Source: Xanthostigma xanthostigma
Lineage: Eukaryota > Arthropoda > Insecta > Raphidioptera > Raphidiidae
DNA length: 64,000 nucleotides
Direction: 5' to 3'
Assembly (NCBI GenBank): GCA_963575645.1
Contig: OY754469.1
Location: 16,944,001-17,008,000 of the forward strand
The stretch's first letter is position 1. Each line of letters starts with the position of its first letter. Of this stretch, positions 12,246 to 24,537 are shown in pieces. The notes under the pieces are model-generated. The model was not told where the DNA came from, searched no databases, and saw only the letters and a list, made by a program, of their open reading frames with translations. The position numbers were made by a program, and so were the translations under genes.

Positions 12246-13029
12246 AACATTTCCAAAAATGGTGCCAAACTTCTTAGAAAGTTATGAAACGTCGAGAAAT
12301 TTTGGTCCGACCCCTAGGTCCCGCCATCCGACCGACGCCAATAGTGTAAGTGCCTTATGGCAAATACACTAAAAACTGAGCAGTTTGCATGAACTGTGTG
12401 TGGTGCCAGTCAGTCTTTCGATTAATCGGTCCAACTTCACTGAACACTGAACTGTGGCATGAAGTTTGATCGTGAGTGGGGCCTATACCACCAATATCTC
12501 TAATATTATTTTAGAGGTGCAAATAGGGCTAACATTTTTTTTATTTTTTAAACGACAAGCTAGAAAACACGAAAATATTGAAAAAGATACATAAAAAATA
12601 GAAAAAGAAATTATTAGCCCTATTTTCACCTCTAAAATAAAATTAGAAATGTTGCTGGGAGAGTTTCGGGAGATGGGACTTTTTTGTAGGAAATTTCCTG
12701 CTCCTTCAACAAACTAAACCCCTTTTTTTATTAAATTGTTTATAACTTTTGCAATGTTTTCGTCCTCCACTTAATTTTTTTTTTTCAAAAAGTTTCTAGA
12801 TGTCATTCTGAATCGAATGAACATAATTTTCGGCGACTGGAATTCATCAAAAAGGGACATGTGAAGAATTAGACTATTTTGAAGTAAAATTTAACTTTTG
12901 GCAGGGTAGGGTAAAAATGACACTTGAGCATAGACTATAGAGGTCATCCATGCACTTGAGATTAAAAATGCAACGAACGTGTCGCAATGTAACATATAGC
13001 GTATACTTTAAAAACCGGCTGTAGAACAT

Positions 13030-13110
13030 CAAGCTAAGCTAGCGGCAAGGTACAATACTTGCCTATAGTAACATACAGGTCGTACGTTCGATCCTGACGT
13101 TCGGTGACAT
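13030..13110 (+). repeat. Possible tRNA-derived SINE head
   Basis: The stretch AGCTAGCGGCAAGGTACAAT...CAGGTCGTACGTTCGATCCTG is arranged like a degraded tRNA: a D-arm-like start, and a T-arm-like end with GTTCGATCC close to the box B consensus. A T-rich run follows at 13,112-13,130. The stems pair poorly, so it is not a working tRNA. No second copy was found to prove a SINE. Confidence 0.3.
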
Positions 13111-13789
13111 TATTTTTATTTTTTTTTTTGTACCAGTTTTACTTCTGTAGCGTGTGGTGTAAAATACATGGTCTCTTTTTAGAAGTAAAACGTCTTTTGG
13201 CAGGGTAAGTAGGGTAAATCGATTCTTATGTGTGTAGTGCAAAATATTTGTATCGAAAACGCGCGCGATTGCACAGTTCATCGGCAATTGTCGTAAAACA
13301 TCGGATGTGTATTTCAGCGAAGTGCGCTTCAAGCGACTTAATTCTCAGTATAATAAAAATAACGTTCATTGTTTATTCACAATTAGATATTTAGTTTGAA
13401 AGGTTAACCAATAAATTATGTAATATACGCACAGAAAATTGCAAGCATCCTGTTTCCCATAGACGCAGCCAATACATTATTATGACTAAGTCGGTCCCCT
13501 ATTTGTCTATTTTTTGGGATAGTTAAAAAAAAAGCACCCACCGGAACCAGTCAACGCATACATGTTTACTACCGTCATTCTACATTGGCACACCGTAATC
13601 AGCGCTTCTCAATATTTAGAATAAATACAATTAACGGCTACAAATTAAATTAAATAGATACACCATCAAATTAAATTAACAACTAGTTAAATCACAGAGT
13701 CTTTAGAACTAATTGCCCGACTCGGTTTCACCCGGATGCAAATCTATGAATATAAAAATAAATATTTATTTATATCTATCTATATATAT

Positions 13790-14555
13790 AAAACTAGCGG
13801 TCTCGCCCGGTTTCACCCGGGTGATGGGGGGAGAGACATGAGTACGCACGTTCATCTTAGTTTACCGAGATTAATGTTGTGTCCAAATTTCATGATGATC
13901 GGAATTACCGTTCAAAAGTTTTTGTCGGATGGACAAATTTTGAGTTATATTTTGCATAATTTTTCATTGATGCTCTTCTCCTATTGGTCGTAGCGTGATA
14001 TTATGTAGCCTATAGCCTTCCTATATAAATGGGCTATCCAACAAAAAAAACATTTTCAATTCGAACCAGTAGTTCCTGAGATTAGCGCGTTCAACCAAAC
14101 AAACTCTTTAGTTTTATATATATTAGTATTAGTAAGTATAGATTCTCGTGTCACAATTTTGGCCGCGCTAATCTCCGAAACCGGTGAACCGATGTTAACG
14201 AAATTTTGTAAATGTGTCTTGCTTGGTGCAACTTACGCTATAGGGTAGTTTTTATTAAATATTTTGTACAAAATTACGGTGTTTCCTCAAAAAAAAAAAC
14301 TGTTTTAGTAACATGTAACGACATCTGATAGAATTTACTCAAAGCTATTAGTTCAGAAGCAAACAAAAAAAAATTAGTACCAAGTAGCGACATCTGTTAG
14401 AATCCGCTTAAAGCTATTAATTCAGAAGCAAATCTGGTAGAATTTGCTCAAAGCTATTAGTTCAGACGCCGGGCCGCATTCGAAATACATTTTGCAGAAT
14501 TATATTCATCGCACCCGGGTGAAACCGGGACGGACCTCTATAATCTTATAGATAA
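13790..14555. mobile_element. ACTAGCGG-type dispersed repeat with inverted ends
   Basis: It begins in TATATATAAAACTAGCGG, then CTCGCCCGGTTTCACCCGGG. Near 14,505 the inverse CACCCGGGTGAAACCGGGAC appears, so the two ends are imperfect inverted repeats. Inside are the GTACGCACGTTCATCTTAG segment shared with 5,790, and an ATATATTAGTATTAGTA tail near 14,120 that looks like a LINE 3' end. Three imperfect ~70-bp tandem repeats, each with GCTATTAGTTCAGA or a close variant, lie at 14,310-14,465. This may be two abutting elements. Confidence 0.5.
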
Positions 14556-15441
14556 ACAACTTTTCTATTTTATTATATTAGTAGGTCATTGGCTAGCCAT
14601 AAAATTTAGCGAAATTTTTCAATTTAAAATTGAACCTGGCACTAAATCAAAATTCATTTGTATGGACGTATTCTAGATTAAGCAAAAATGCATATTCTGT
14701 ACTAATTAAATATATTTATGAAACCACAGACATCTGTATGAAACAACAAAGGTTCTAGTAATAATTAAATATTGAAATATATAAAAATTATAAATTCAAC
14801 GACGCTTGTTAATTTATTTCATTAATGTCATACTTTAAAACAAAACTTTCTTTGGAGGAAACAATTATTATTGCTGTTTAATATTTCAGTGTCCCTAAGC
14901 AGAAACTTGGGACAAATAAGTCTTCCTTTTTTAAAAATAATTATTTTCTTTCCTGGAAGCAAACTATTATTTTCACTATTATAATGCCTACCAGCCACCG
15001 ATTTAGAACCGATTGTTTAAACTGCATGATGCATAAAATTACGTTGGTAGTCTGTGTCCTTCTATGACACATCAGACGTGTAACGATTACAATTTCCAAC
15101 AGTTTTTTTTATATTAATTATACCTATATGCCAGCTAAAATTTTTGCCATTATCAGTTCACTGCAGTGTTATAAATCATTTTTATAACATTGTTTTTTTT
15201 GATAATTTTCGAGTCATTTCTTTATTTACCATACATTAAATTTTACTATTAATCAGAGTTCTGCGTGACTTATTTTTAGAAGAAACTAATCACGGTGCGC
15301 GCAAAACCAGCTGCTACGCGAAATTACGCACCGATCTCGTGTAAAGGGGTTTTCTATTGCGAATTTCATAACGATTTTTGGCAACGCTAACGGTTAAAAT
15401 ATTTAAAATTAAAATCTTTGATTAACGTCTGATTAGAACTC

Positions 15442-15615
15442 TTCAATAAATAAAATTATCGACCAATTTTTCAGACAATATATTAACAAACAATATAAAA
15501 AAATTAATACATTAACGTTTCGATCCGGATTTGGATCTTCTTCAGAACGGATCTAAAAATATAAAAAAATAATTAATAATTAGTTTCTATTTACTTTGAA
15601 TGGAATTCGTGATAG

Positions 15616-15649
<34 letters not shown>

Positions 15650-15823
15650 CTATCACGAATTCCATTCAAAGTAAATAGAAACTAATTATTAATTATTTTT
15701 TTATATTTTTAGATCCGTTCTGAAGAAGATCCAAATCCGGATCGAAACGTTAATGTATTAATTTTTTTATATTGTTTGTTAATATATTGTCTGAAAAATT
15801 GGTCGATAATTTTATTTATTGAA
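15442..15823. mobile_element. Perfect palindrome with 174-bp arms; Penelope/hammerhead-like repeat
   Basis: Arm 15,442-15,615 and arm 15,650-15,823 are exact inverted copies as far as I can align them, with no indels. The 34-base loop is almost all T (15,619-15,649). On the + strand the right arm reads CTGAAGA-A-GATCC-(loop)-GGATC-GAAACGTT, a hammerhead-ribozyme-like core. A diverged single-arm copy is at 39,775-39,950. Head-to-head copies of one repeat joined at a poly-A/T end are plausible, but an assembly or library fold-back artefact must be considered. Confidence 0.8.
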
Positions 15824-15884
15824 TATTTAAAATTAATTGTTTTTTCTCAAAAATCTCGTTTAACTATTCCTCAATTATTTAGCA

Positions 15885-16123
15885 GTAGAGGACAGCGTGG
15901 TGTAATGGTCAGCGTGCTGGCCTTTGGATCGCACTGTCGTGGGTTCGAACCCCACCTCTGCTCATGGATATTTTGTGTTTGTCGTTTAGACCCAGCTTTG
16001 ATATTTAATGATACTGGCCAAGATACCAAGAGGTAGTGCCATCCCCAAGTGATATTCTCTTGTATATGTGCATATGCTTATATATGTGGATATATACAAT
16101 TGGATGTACCTTTTAAAAAAAAA
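15885..16123 (+). mobile_element. tRNA-derived SINE
   Basis: The first 77 bases (15,885-15,961) fold like a tRNA. The acceptor stem is GTAGAGG/CCTCTGC (one G-U pair) and the T-arm is GTGGG-TTCGAAC-CCCAC, a perfect RNA polymerase III box B. TGGTGTAATGG lies at the D-arm/box A position. The anticodon arm pairs badly, so it is not a functional tRNA. A ~150-bp unrelated body follows and ends in TTTT plus A9. TTAGCA flanks both ends as a short target-site duplication. Confidence 0.75.
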
Positions 16124-17705
16124 TTAGCAATACTTTGCCACAGCGGCCGTAAAATTTACCACTGTACACAGTTCAAGGTCATTTAGTTTATTAATCTTAC
16201 TTACCAATTTCAAAATCTCTCTTGTTCGTTCATTTCTTATTCAATAAACAAATTTTGCTCATAACCGGTTAGCAGAGACAAAAATAGTTTCACTATTGTT
16301 TTATTTTTTAATAAAGACACTGATAAACTAAATCATCAACCACAAAATGATTTTTTTTAAATTCACAACACTGCATCACAAATGATATTTTATTTTGTAA
16401 AAATTTTAAAACCGCACTGTTTGCGGTGTAGATGCTTGTCTTTTGTGAACAATGTTTGCATAATTAATGTTATTCATTTATTTCTTGAAATAGAAAACTA
16501 GTTTAGTCATTTGCAAAATTTGACTTGACCTGTAACTGATTATGCAACGACCATTAGTTATAGAATCTTCATTTTGATTGTGCAGAAGTTTATTCTCTAT
16601 TTTGAGATTTGAGTGAAAAAAATATTCTATTTTTTAAAAAATAGTAAGTGATTATCTATTTTCATTTTTGCATGAGATTTTATCACTGCTCGTCTATAAA
16701 ATCATTACATAAATTATTAGTAATACTAAGAGCAAGTAATTATGATTTATAATAAAACTATTTTAATTTTTATGCTTGCGGGAACATTTGATTTTACTTT
16801 CCCATATACGGAGTAGATATATATAGAGAAGTTTTGTATTCGCTCAACGATTATTTTGTGCACAAAGAAATGACCTCTGAAGTAAGATTTCTGATTGATT
16901 TCTAAGAATTTACACAGTTACAACAAAAACGTATTGTTGATTATTTACTACCTTATCAAAGTTTTAACGATTATTATTGTTGTCATTTTCAAGATCTAAT
17001 ACCTATATATTACTGTCGTAATGGGCTATATTATTTTTAAAACGAGGGATGAGCCGTAATACAATTACGTTTTTTGCACGTACCTCATATAAAATAGTTG
17101 CTTTTCAGTTCATTTTCAAAAACTTCGACAGTTTATTTGTATAGGTTAGGAATGTCACAAATAAGTTGTAACTCTTCTACACATTATGCATTAATATTGC
17201 CGAATTGGAATGGAAAATTCCTTATTTTGTGTAAAATAGTGTATAAACTACTTTTTATAAAAAAAATCGTCAAATACAGGACATCCTGACGAGTAAAAAA
17301 CTCAAGGAATGCTACAAATAATTACTCTAACATTTTTGTACACTATATAGTAAAAAAATTGTTAGAAAAATTGATTTAAAAAAACAATCCATTGTTTTTG
17401 AGTTTTCAAAAAAATATTACTGGAATTTTTCAAGTAAAACCATTCGCTCAATTTTTTGCTCATAATTTCCGGACACATTGTATATTGTCATTGAATTAAT
17501 ATTAGGTTATTAACATTTTTTGTTGTCATTTTATTTAAATTTCTTTATATATTTCTATATATAAGACGATTAATCACATAATTTAATGTATTAATTAATA
17601 ATTTGTTTGGAATTTTTAACGGTTCAATTTTATTTATTTCATTAAGGTATAAAGAAAGCAGTGTTTAAAAAAATATAAATTATTGTTTACTACATTATTC
17701 AATAC

Positions 17706-17822
17706 GTTGGCCACAAGCGATACTTTGGTAAAGCTTATTTCTATTGTTCTTCAACCAAATAAATCTCCTTCAATACAATATATTTTGGAACAAAACTTCT
17801 ACTAATAATTATTCAATACATA
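17706..17822. repeat. Dispersed repeat, copy 1 (inverse copy at ~56,380)
   Basis: CGTTGGCCACAAGCGATAC, AAAGCTTATTT, CCAACAA-like spacing, AAATCTCCTTCAATACA and TTTTGGAACAAAACTTCTAC all recur in reverse complement at 56,380-56,495 inside a C2CD3 intron. The copy there adds CCAACGTTTCGAA at its edge. No frame is present. Confidence 0.75.
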
Positions 17823-18316
17823 TCATTTAAGAGTGTAGCAGGATTGTTCTAGAAAAGAAAAAGAAAAACAAAATAATCATACAACATTCAATAAAACTAA
17901 AAAAAAATAATGATTGGGATAATTCATTTCACCACACAGGTGCAAATATCTAGCTACTTTTTTAAATAGTTAAACTTGACTGTAAAGGCTAAGTTAAATA
18001 GTCCAATTTTTATAAGCAGATTATCAATATTTTAAATATCTATACCACGTTTAAATTTGTTTTGTACCAGCTGTGACATTATATTATAATGAGAGTCAGT
18101 CAGTTTTAACAGTTACACGAGTCATTTTATCATTACGTAGAACAACCTATAAAATATTAAATAGCTGACTTTCACATCATATTTAGTATATTTTTAACAT
18201 TTTTGGCAGATATAATATGTGTCCCTTTGCAATCTATTTGGATTGTTTACGCCGACAATTTGCGTTGTCTGTTCCTCATATTCTGTTAAATGGTAATTGA
18301 AAATAACTGATGATTT

Positions 18317-18381
18317 GAGGAGAATGGATTTATGAATTGAGCAAATGCACTGAGGTGGCCAATTCATAAATCCATCCTCTT
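18317..18381. repeat. Short hairpin, ~21-bp arms
   Basis: GAGGAGAATGGATTTATGAATT and AATTCATAAATCCATCCTCTT are inverted copies with one mismatch around a 22-base loop. No known small RNA sequence was recognised. Confidence 0.7.
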
Positions 18382-19202
18382 AGCGGAGGCTTGGAGAGGG
18401 TACAGTTGGTCAAAAAATTCTGCCGCTGGTATTTTCCGGTTATTTAGCTCTAGCAGAACCTAAAATGGCCCGATCAAAATTTCTGCCACCATTTTTCCGT
18501 CGATGTACACGTCGAAAAGAAAATTTTCCATTTTGTTAGATTCCGTTAGGGATCACTTTTTTTTTATTCACGCACGGAAAAATGGACAATGAATTTTTTC
18601 TGCCACTATTTTTCCGGGAATGTGGAGCACTGAAAGTAAATTATACCGACGTCAAAACCAAGCGGTTAGGACAATACTTTTTTTTTCGAATAAAAAAAAA
18701 TTGGCTAGTCTTTTTTTGTATAAAATTGGAACGTCGAACACTTGCTTTATAAATTTTTGTCTTACGCATAATTTTTCGCCAACTTGTTTTGCGTGTTTCA
18801 TACGCATACTTATTTTTTATGTAAAGGTCAAGAACTTGTAACTCGTTGGTCTTATCTATCAAACCTTTCTAACATCCTGTTTAGCGAGTTTTTTAATGTG
18901 TTGTTTAACTATTTTTATAATGTGCTTAAGTCAAAACAGCGAAAAATGCTAGTCGGTGTTTTCTCGTAGGCAGATCAACAAATCTTTATTAATTTGAAAC
19001 ATTTTAATTGGATGATTTTCATTAACTTGTTAAGTATTCCGTTTGATTTCATAAATGCCCACAATAAATTTGTATAGGTATTGAAAAACACACATAATAT
19101 ATCTCTTTTAAATCATTTTGCCATTCCAACCCACAAGTGGGGAATGGTAAGTACTAGTTCAGGTCAAATACCTATCACTTTTCAAAATTTTACAATATCT
19201 TT

Positions 19203-19370
19203 TAGTTTTGAGGTCCCCCGAATTCAAAAAACATATTTTTGAAAAAACTCTGTTTGTCTGTGAGCACGATACAGGTCAAACAGATGAGCGGATTGAAATA
19301 AAATTTTGGTATGCAAATATGAAGAGCCCTATTGTTTTTGGGGAAAATCGGCGTATGCGCAGAAGAAATA
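19203..19370. repeat. Dispersed repeat, copy 1 (inverse copy at 63,444)
   Basis: The piece with ATATGAAGAGCCCTATTGTT, GAAAATCGGCGTATGCGCA, GATTGAAATAAAATTTTGG and GTCTGTGAGCACGATACAG recurs as its reverse complement at 63,444-63,622 in an M6 intron. A fragment (GGATAAGCGGATTGAAACCA) is also at ~40,402. It is an old interspersed element of unknown class. Confidence 0.7.
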
Positions 19371-19482
19371 TATATCATTTCGTTATTTTATTTGACATTG
19401 CGTTGCAATAAATGAGTTGCATCGTTTATTATTGTCTGATTGAGTCACAGCAATGCAATACAGATAGTAGGTATATAAATTC

Positions 19483-20000
19483 TAAAGGTGGCACTTCACA
19501 TGGCTATTTGTGTTCGCTATTGGGTGTTTGTTGTATTTGGCAAAATATATGACGTTCAAGACAAACATGCAAATAGAGGCAAATACGACCATCCACACTT
19601 GGCAGTCAAATAGCAAACACACAAACATTTGGCAGCAGAACGCGCAAGGTTCAAAATTCCAGGAATTTTAGCAATGTTTCATTGCCCAATTCATTTTCAA
19701 TAGTAATTGTTCCAGTACTCACTCACAGCACAGAGACAAAAATACTGCACAGGTTCACGGCGCGTGCGCTTCTGAATATAGCCATTGTGTGGACGGTTTA
19801 TTTGCCGTATTTGCCTATTTGACTCCCATGATGTGCCTCGAAAAACCGATAAGCGCAAGGTAACGCGTATTTGGTATTGGCCTTATTTGTCAAATAGGCA
19901 AATAAGGCCAACACTTTGCCAAATAGACCCTCCACACTTGGTAATTGTTTGCCAAACATTCCAAATACACAAATACAAATATCCATGTCAAGTGCCGGCA
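19483..20000. mobile_element. CAAATA-rich MITE, copy 1 (copy 2 at 51,598)
   Basis: It starts CTAAAGGTGGCACTTCACAT then GGCTATTTGTGTT and ends with the inverse AATATCCATGTCAAGTGCC. The interior is packed with CAAATA/TATTTG words in both orientations. The two copies align over ~480 bp with small indels. There is no coding capacity. The terminus resembles the one at 44,574. Confidence 0.8.
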
Positions 20001-21529
20001 TAACATAACATTAGTGATTCTTGGAAAGCTTGTATAAAAAACAAACTTAATTTCCTTACGAAGTAATTGTTTAATTCAAAAATATTCATAATTTCGTAGG
20101 GTTTCGCGAACACAGTTGACTTAAATTATCAATTGGTGAAAGATAAAAAAAAATTGGCAATGCATTTAACTGTGAGTGCGAGGTGCCAATCATTCTTGTA
20201 CAGTCTGTATATGAATGAAGGCTGACTCACCACGCACAATTGAACACAGTTGATTAAACCAACAAATGACGAAAAATAAGAAATGGCGGTAAATGATTAT
20301 AAAAAGATTGTTAATATTGACAATTGCCAGTGCCCCGAAAAAGAATAGTGTAGCTGGTGTTAGTAATATGTACATTTCGGAAATGAAATAATTGCGATTT
20401 AATAAATATTTATGACCACCACGATTCAAGAAAAAGAACAAAAGCAATGGAAAATTTTACGTCGTTTATAAATTTAGACTCATACCTTATATTGTATTTG
20501 TTGTACATTTCTGATTGACGCGTATTGTCTCAATTAAAAAACAGTTACAAATTTAGCCAAATATAGCTTGTGTATGAGATAATGAGACTATATATTATGA
20601 AAAGGTACTAGGGTATTCGTATTGCATTTTTGTTGCAATATATTTTAATATATAGAGTGTATAATGTGTTGCTGTATAACTAATAATAATTTTATTGATC
20701 TGATCCTTTATACTGTGCGATCGGCGAAAGAAGACCGGTGGGGAAAGGGCAAGAAGTCGTTGATGTGTTCCCAAATTATCGGAATTTATAGGCGGCGCAT
20801 AGAAAGGCATGCAAACAATGTATAGCTTTAAATTTTAAGGCATTATTTTGAGCCTCTAACTCGCACATTTTAATTACATTCGCTATGAGCTCCCTAGCGC
20901 CACTTCTAACTGTTTTTCCCTTTTTACTTTCCATTTTGATGATATTCAGACAACACCCCTCAACTTAGTCCGTGAACGCACACCTATGTACTGTCTGGTG
21001 TATGATTTTTTTGTACTGTTAGCAAGTGTCGCTGTATAGTCGTACAGCTGTGGCAAGAGTACAACTATCGCGGTACGACAATTATTACACTATTGGTCGA
21101 CTGGACTCCCTTATTGCATAGAAGCGGTTCCAGGATCATTACCTTTTACTAATATAAAATACTTGTGCGCTCTTCTGCAATAAGGTCATAGGACTACATA
21201 CCACAGACCGGTCTTCTTTTAAAAATCCAACAGTACATAATATATAATATTTATTTGCAATAAACTTTAATTTACAAAAATATATACCTATAACGATAAT
21301 GTTTTATCTCATTATTATATCACTATCGTTATCACTGAACTAGAGTTGACAGAACGTCGAGTTTATTAACATTTAATTTAACCCTTTCTGGCTGTCGTGA
21401 GATTCTATTTTATTCACGGATGCATTCCCATTATTTTGCATAGTTACTCCTTTCTCGACGTAGACTCCCTTAATAAATTTCCAAATTGATCACATTCACG
21501 TGATCAACGTTCTGACAAACCTTGAAAAT

Positions 21530-21855
21530 GACACCCATGCGTTGATTTTACCTCGTTTCACCCTCTGAAGGGGTTGTTTTTTAAAAAGAAGGAAACATGT
21601 GTTTATTTATTTGTTGACAAGAGTAATCCTGCGCATTTTCGAATTGATACATATATCTTATATGATTTCTCCATGCAAATTTTGTAACCCCCGTTACACC
21701 AGTTTAGGTATTGAATTTTCAAAAAATCGCTCTTAGCGAATTCCTATGTCATAATAACTATCTGTGTGCCAAATTTCAGCCCAATTCGTCCAGTGATTTG
21801 ACCTGTGTGTTGATAGATCAGTCAGTCACGATTTTCCTTTTATACATTTAGATAA
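21530..21855 (+). mobile_element. Non-LTR retrotransposon 3' end-like fragment
   Basis: The order GCCAAATTTCAGCCCAATTC, GTCCAGTGATTTGACCTG, TTGATAGATCAGTCAGTCAC and TTTTATACATTTAGATAA is the widespread 3' end of insect RTE-type LINEs. Naming the clade is from general knowledge of such tails; no reverse-transcriptase frame is attached. Confidence 0.5.
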
Positions 21856-22035
21856 TTTAAATTTTTTACAGATGAATGACTTAGTTGAATAATTAATTAA
21901 GAATTTTGAAAAGCTCTGAGTTTATGTCTTCCCTGGTGGAAAATCAACGACAGGTTAGCAAAAGATGAGAACCAATAAAGTAGACTTATAGAAAATAAAT
22001 TACTGTAACGTACTATTTTTCGAGTATAATATGTG

Positions 22036-22450
22036 ACCACACGAGGTTGGTTTTGCCGCTGGAATCACTGCTGGAACTTGTATTCACTGGCGCACTGGCT
22101 ATGCGAAGATGAAAATGACGTCACTGCGGCCCCGTCTGCATGGTCACAAGATGGTTTAAAAATCAAAACCGGAGTTATTTTCGTGTTTGTTTGTCTGCTT
22201 GTTTTGAGCAAGAATCAATCAAGAAACAGTATCTTGTCACGTGGGCGACATAGGCAAACGCCCGGGGTGTGTTCTGTTCAGAGACAATACACGTTCACTT
22301 TTGCTAACATTCGAACTGTCACTTCGTGCGTAGCAAACCCATCTACAAAACAAGCATCGTGTGAAGCAAAAACATAAAAGCCATCACGAAACTAAACGCC
22401 ACAGCACGTTTGAAACCTAGCAGCTAAATCTAGCGGCAAAACCGTGTATA
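22036..22450. mobile_element. MITE-like element
   Basis: Ends are CACACGAGGTTGGTTTTGCC and, inverted, AGCGGCAAAACCGTGT. The interior is GC-richer than the flanks. One open frame (22,033-22,377) spans most of it, but its translation matches no family I know and its start lies in the inverted repeat, so I treat it as chance. Confidence 0.55.
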
Positions 22451-24537
22451 CTAATTTTTGAAAAGAAATTGTGCAAATTTGATTAAAATCGGAAAACTAA
22501 GATGTTTTTTTTAAAACTGAAAAAATTACAATGTACGTTTCTTAACATTTCTATCTTGGCTTATAGTTTCACATAACTGCTAATTTAACTAAAGTTGGCG
22601 CCTGTCTGATTCCTTTATACAAAAAAAAAATGCAAACTCATGGTGGTAAACCATACATCGATGCAAAGAATTTATTCGAAATTAATCAGAATAAATGAAT
22701 GAAGAAATTTAAAGTACCTATGCTATGAGAAATTATTATCGTAAATAAATTACACTTTTGGGAAGTACCATACGATCTCACTATCGAACGTATTAATTTC
22801 ATAGAAACGTTTCCGCTAATAACTGATAAGAATACGCAAATTCTAGTTTAATGTGTCACTGTTTTACTGTTGATCGGACTTGCATATTGGTTTAGGTGTT
22901 GTTCGTCTAGAAATCCTACATGCTATTCAATAATGCGTAAGTTTTGTAATTTATTATTGAAGACACTTGGTTGTTCTAGAATATTTCAGTTATGTCGTTT
23001 TTTGCTTATGTTATTGTTTGAAAGACATGGTTTCATTTTTCTTCCATCAGGACCAGTCTTTCTACTTTTATACTCCGGGTGTAATTTTTGTGGGTAGATA
23101 TTAAAAATTCAAAACAATTGAAGGAGTAACCTTCTATTTTGTAAATCAGTCTCAATCAATCGCCTTTTTACTGCTATGAGCAGTTCATTAAATAAATTGA
23201 GAAACATGCAGTTTTGAAATCCAAAATTAGACTAAAATTAAGAATTGACGGTAGAGCTACAGCTAAAATTCACCATGTTTAGTTATACAGCCTAAAAACA
23301 AACGAAGATTTTTTGCACGACCCGCTATAAAATAGCTGCTTTTCATGCCTGCATGACGATAGTAAAATGACCCATTTCGTACTAGTGTGTAAAGTAAAAC
23401 ATAGTCGTACTATCATTTCCATAATAAATGTATAAAAATTCAACGCAGTCTAGAATAATTGGAAGTGAACTTGATCAAAATTGAACTGTCACAAATTTTG
23501 AAAGTTATGTGAAAATCAGCTATTTCGTAGGAAGTACGTGCAAAAAATGTAGTATGTATCTTGTTCGTAATGCTAATTATGACTCGTGCGACTGTTTAAA
23601 CTCGCTAGTCGCTCATTTAAACATAATGTCACAGCTCGTACGTAAAAATTGCATTTACGAACGTGATACAGTACTATTATAGTTGCAGTTTTTAAATATG
23701 TATATTACACCCGAAGTAAATCAATCGGTATAATAAATTATACAATAATAATGAGTAATTAATAGCCCTTTAGTGAACTTTTTTGCAAGCATAAGATGTA
23801 TTCAAATATTACAATAAAACTAATATATTAAGTTATTTATTTTCTTTTAAACGAGTCGTGTTTCAACAATAGAAATAAGTATAATTGAAAAAATTTAAAT
23901 GTTTCACAGAGAAAAATCGGGAATTAAAACTGATTTTTCGAAATTGATAAAAAATTGGAAGTACCCTCTGTTTCAACAATTTAAAACTGTATTAAAGTCA
24001 AATGTATGGTACTCGTATTTGCAGTTGATGGTTTTTCTAATTACTCAGAATATTGTTTTTTTTTTCATAGCACTAATAAAGGGCTTGCTGTACCTTTAAG
24101 AGATTATTTTGAATATCTATGCAAAATTTCTTCTCAATCTTTTGCTCCAACTTGCTGGCTAGTAACACAGCTTCATGTGCTAGCTATATGCAATATATGC
24201 GCGTTATATAATATTCATCGAAATGTGTCTTTGAATAAATTAAATATACAGATACCACTTTTTATAAGTGTGTAATATAAAACATGTCCCATACGCAAAC
24301 GGGACGGTGCTTTAGTTGGGTTGCAACTTGGGACTGGATTGGCATGTTATATTTTATACGCACATTCAAGGTTTGTTAAAACTATCCTGCTTTTAACACA
24401 CCGCTTGTAAGTTAAACACGAATTTATTTTTATTATAAAGGCGACAACTAGATGAGAGGCAAAATTTAGTTACAAGTGAAATTAATACTTAATTGTGAAA
24501 AATAACTAATAATTTAGAGTGGTGATGATCCTGTTTA

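Larger units (their letters stand above)
11003..12484. mobile_element. PIF/Harbinger-type DNA transposon, internally deleted
   Basis: Terminal inverted repeats start AGGCCCCACTCACGATCAAA and continue CTTCATGCCACAGTTCAG; the right end is the exact inverse ending GTGAGTGGGGCCT. The - strand carries the N-terminal piece of a Harbinger nuclease (separate entry). The rest is AT-rich, includes a long (TA)n tract, and has no further transposase, so the copy cannot mobilise itself. Confidence 0.75.
10715..12876. mobile_element. Large foldback interrupted by a Harbinger element
   Basis: Left arm (about 10,715-11,000) and right arm (about 12,650-12,876) are inverted copies, including ACATTGCAAAAGCTATAAAC with AATTTAATAAAAAAAGG..GGGTTTAG and the CCGAAAATTATG / CATAATTTTCGG segment. 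The palindrome is broken between CTCTACT and TATACC by the Harbinger element at 11,003-12,484. A smaller inverted pair (CCTCTAAAAT type, about 12,505-12,545 and 12,610-12,650) lies on the right-hand inner side. So the order of insertion can be read: foldback first, Harbinger later. Confidence 0.75.

Noticed and set aside
15885-15961. Functional tRNA gene
   Set aside because: Anticodon stem does not pair, and a SINE body with A-tail and target duplication follows.
18620-18969. Overlapping open frames on both strands
   Set aside because: Low-complexity F/K/I-rich translations, no homology recognised, no splice context.
22033-22377. 114-codon open frame starting TTRGWFCRWNHCWN
   Set aside because: Starts inside a MITE terminal repeat, has no family motif, and lies in a GC-richer mobile element where chance frames are expected.
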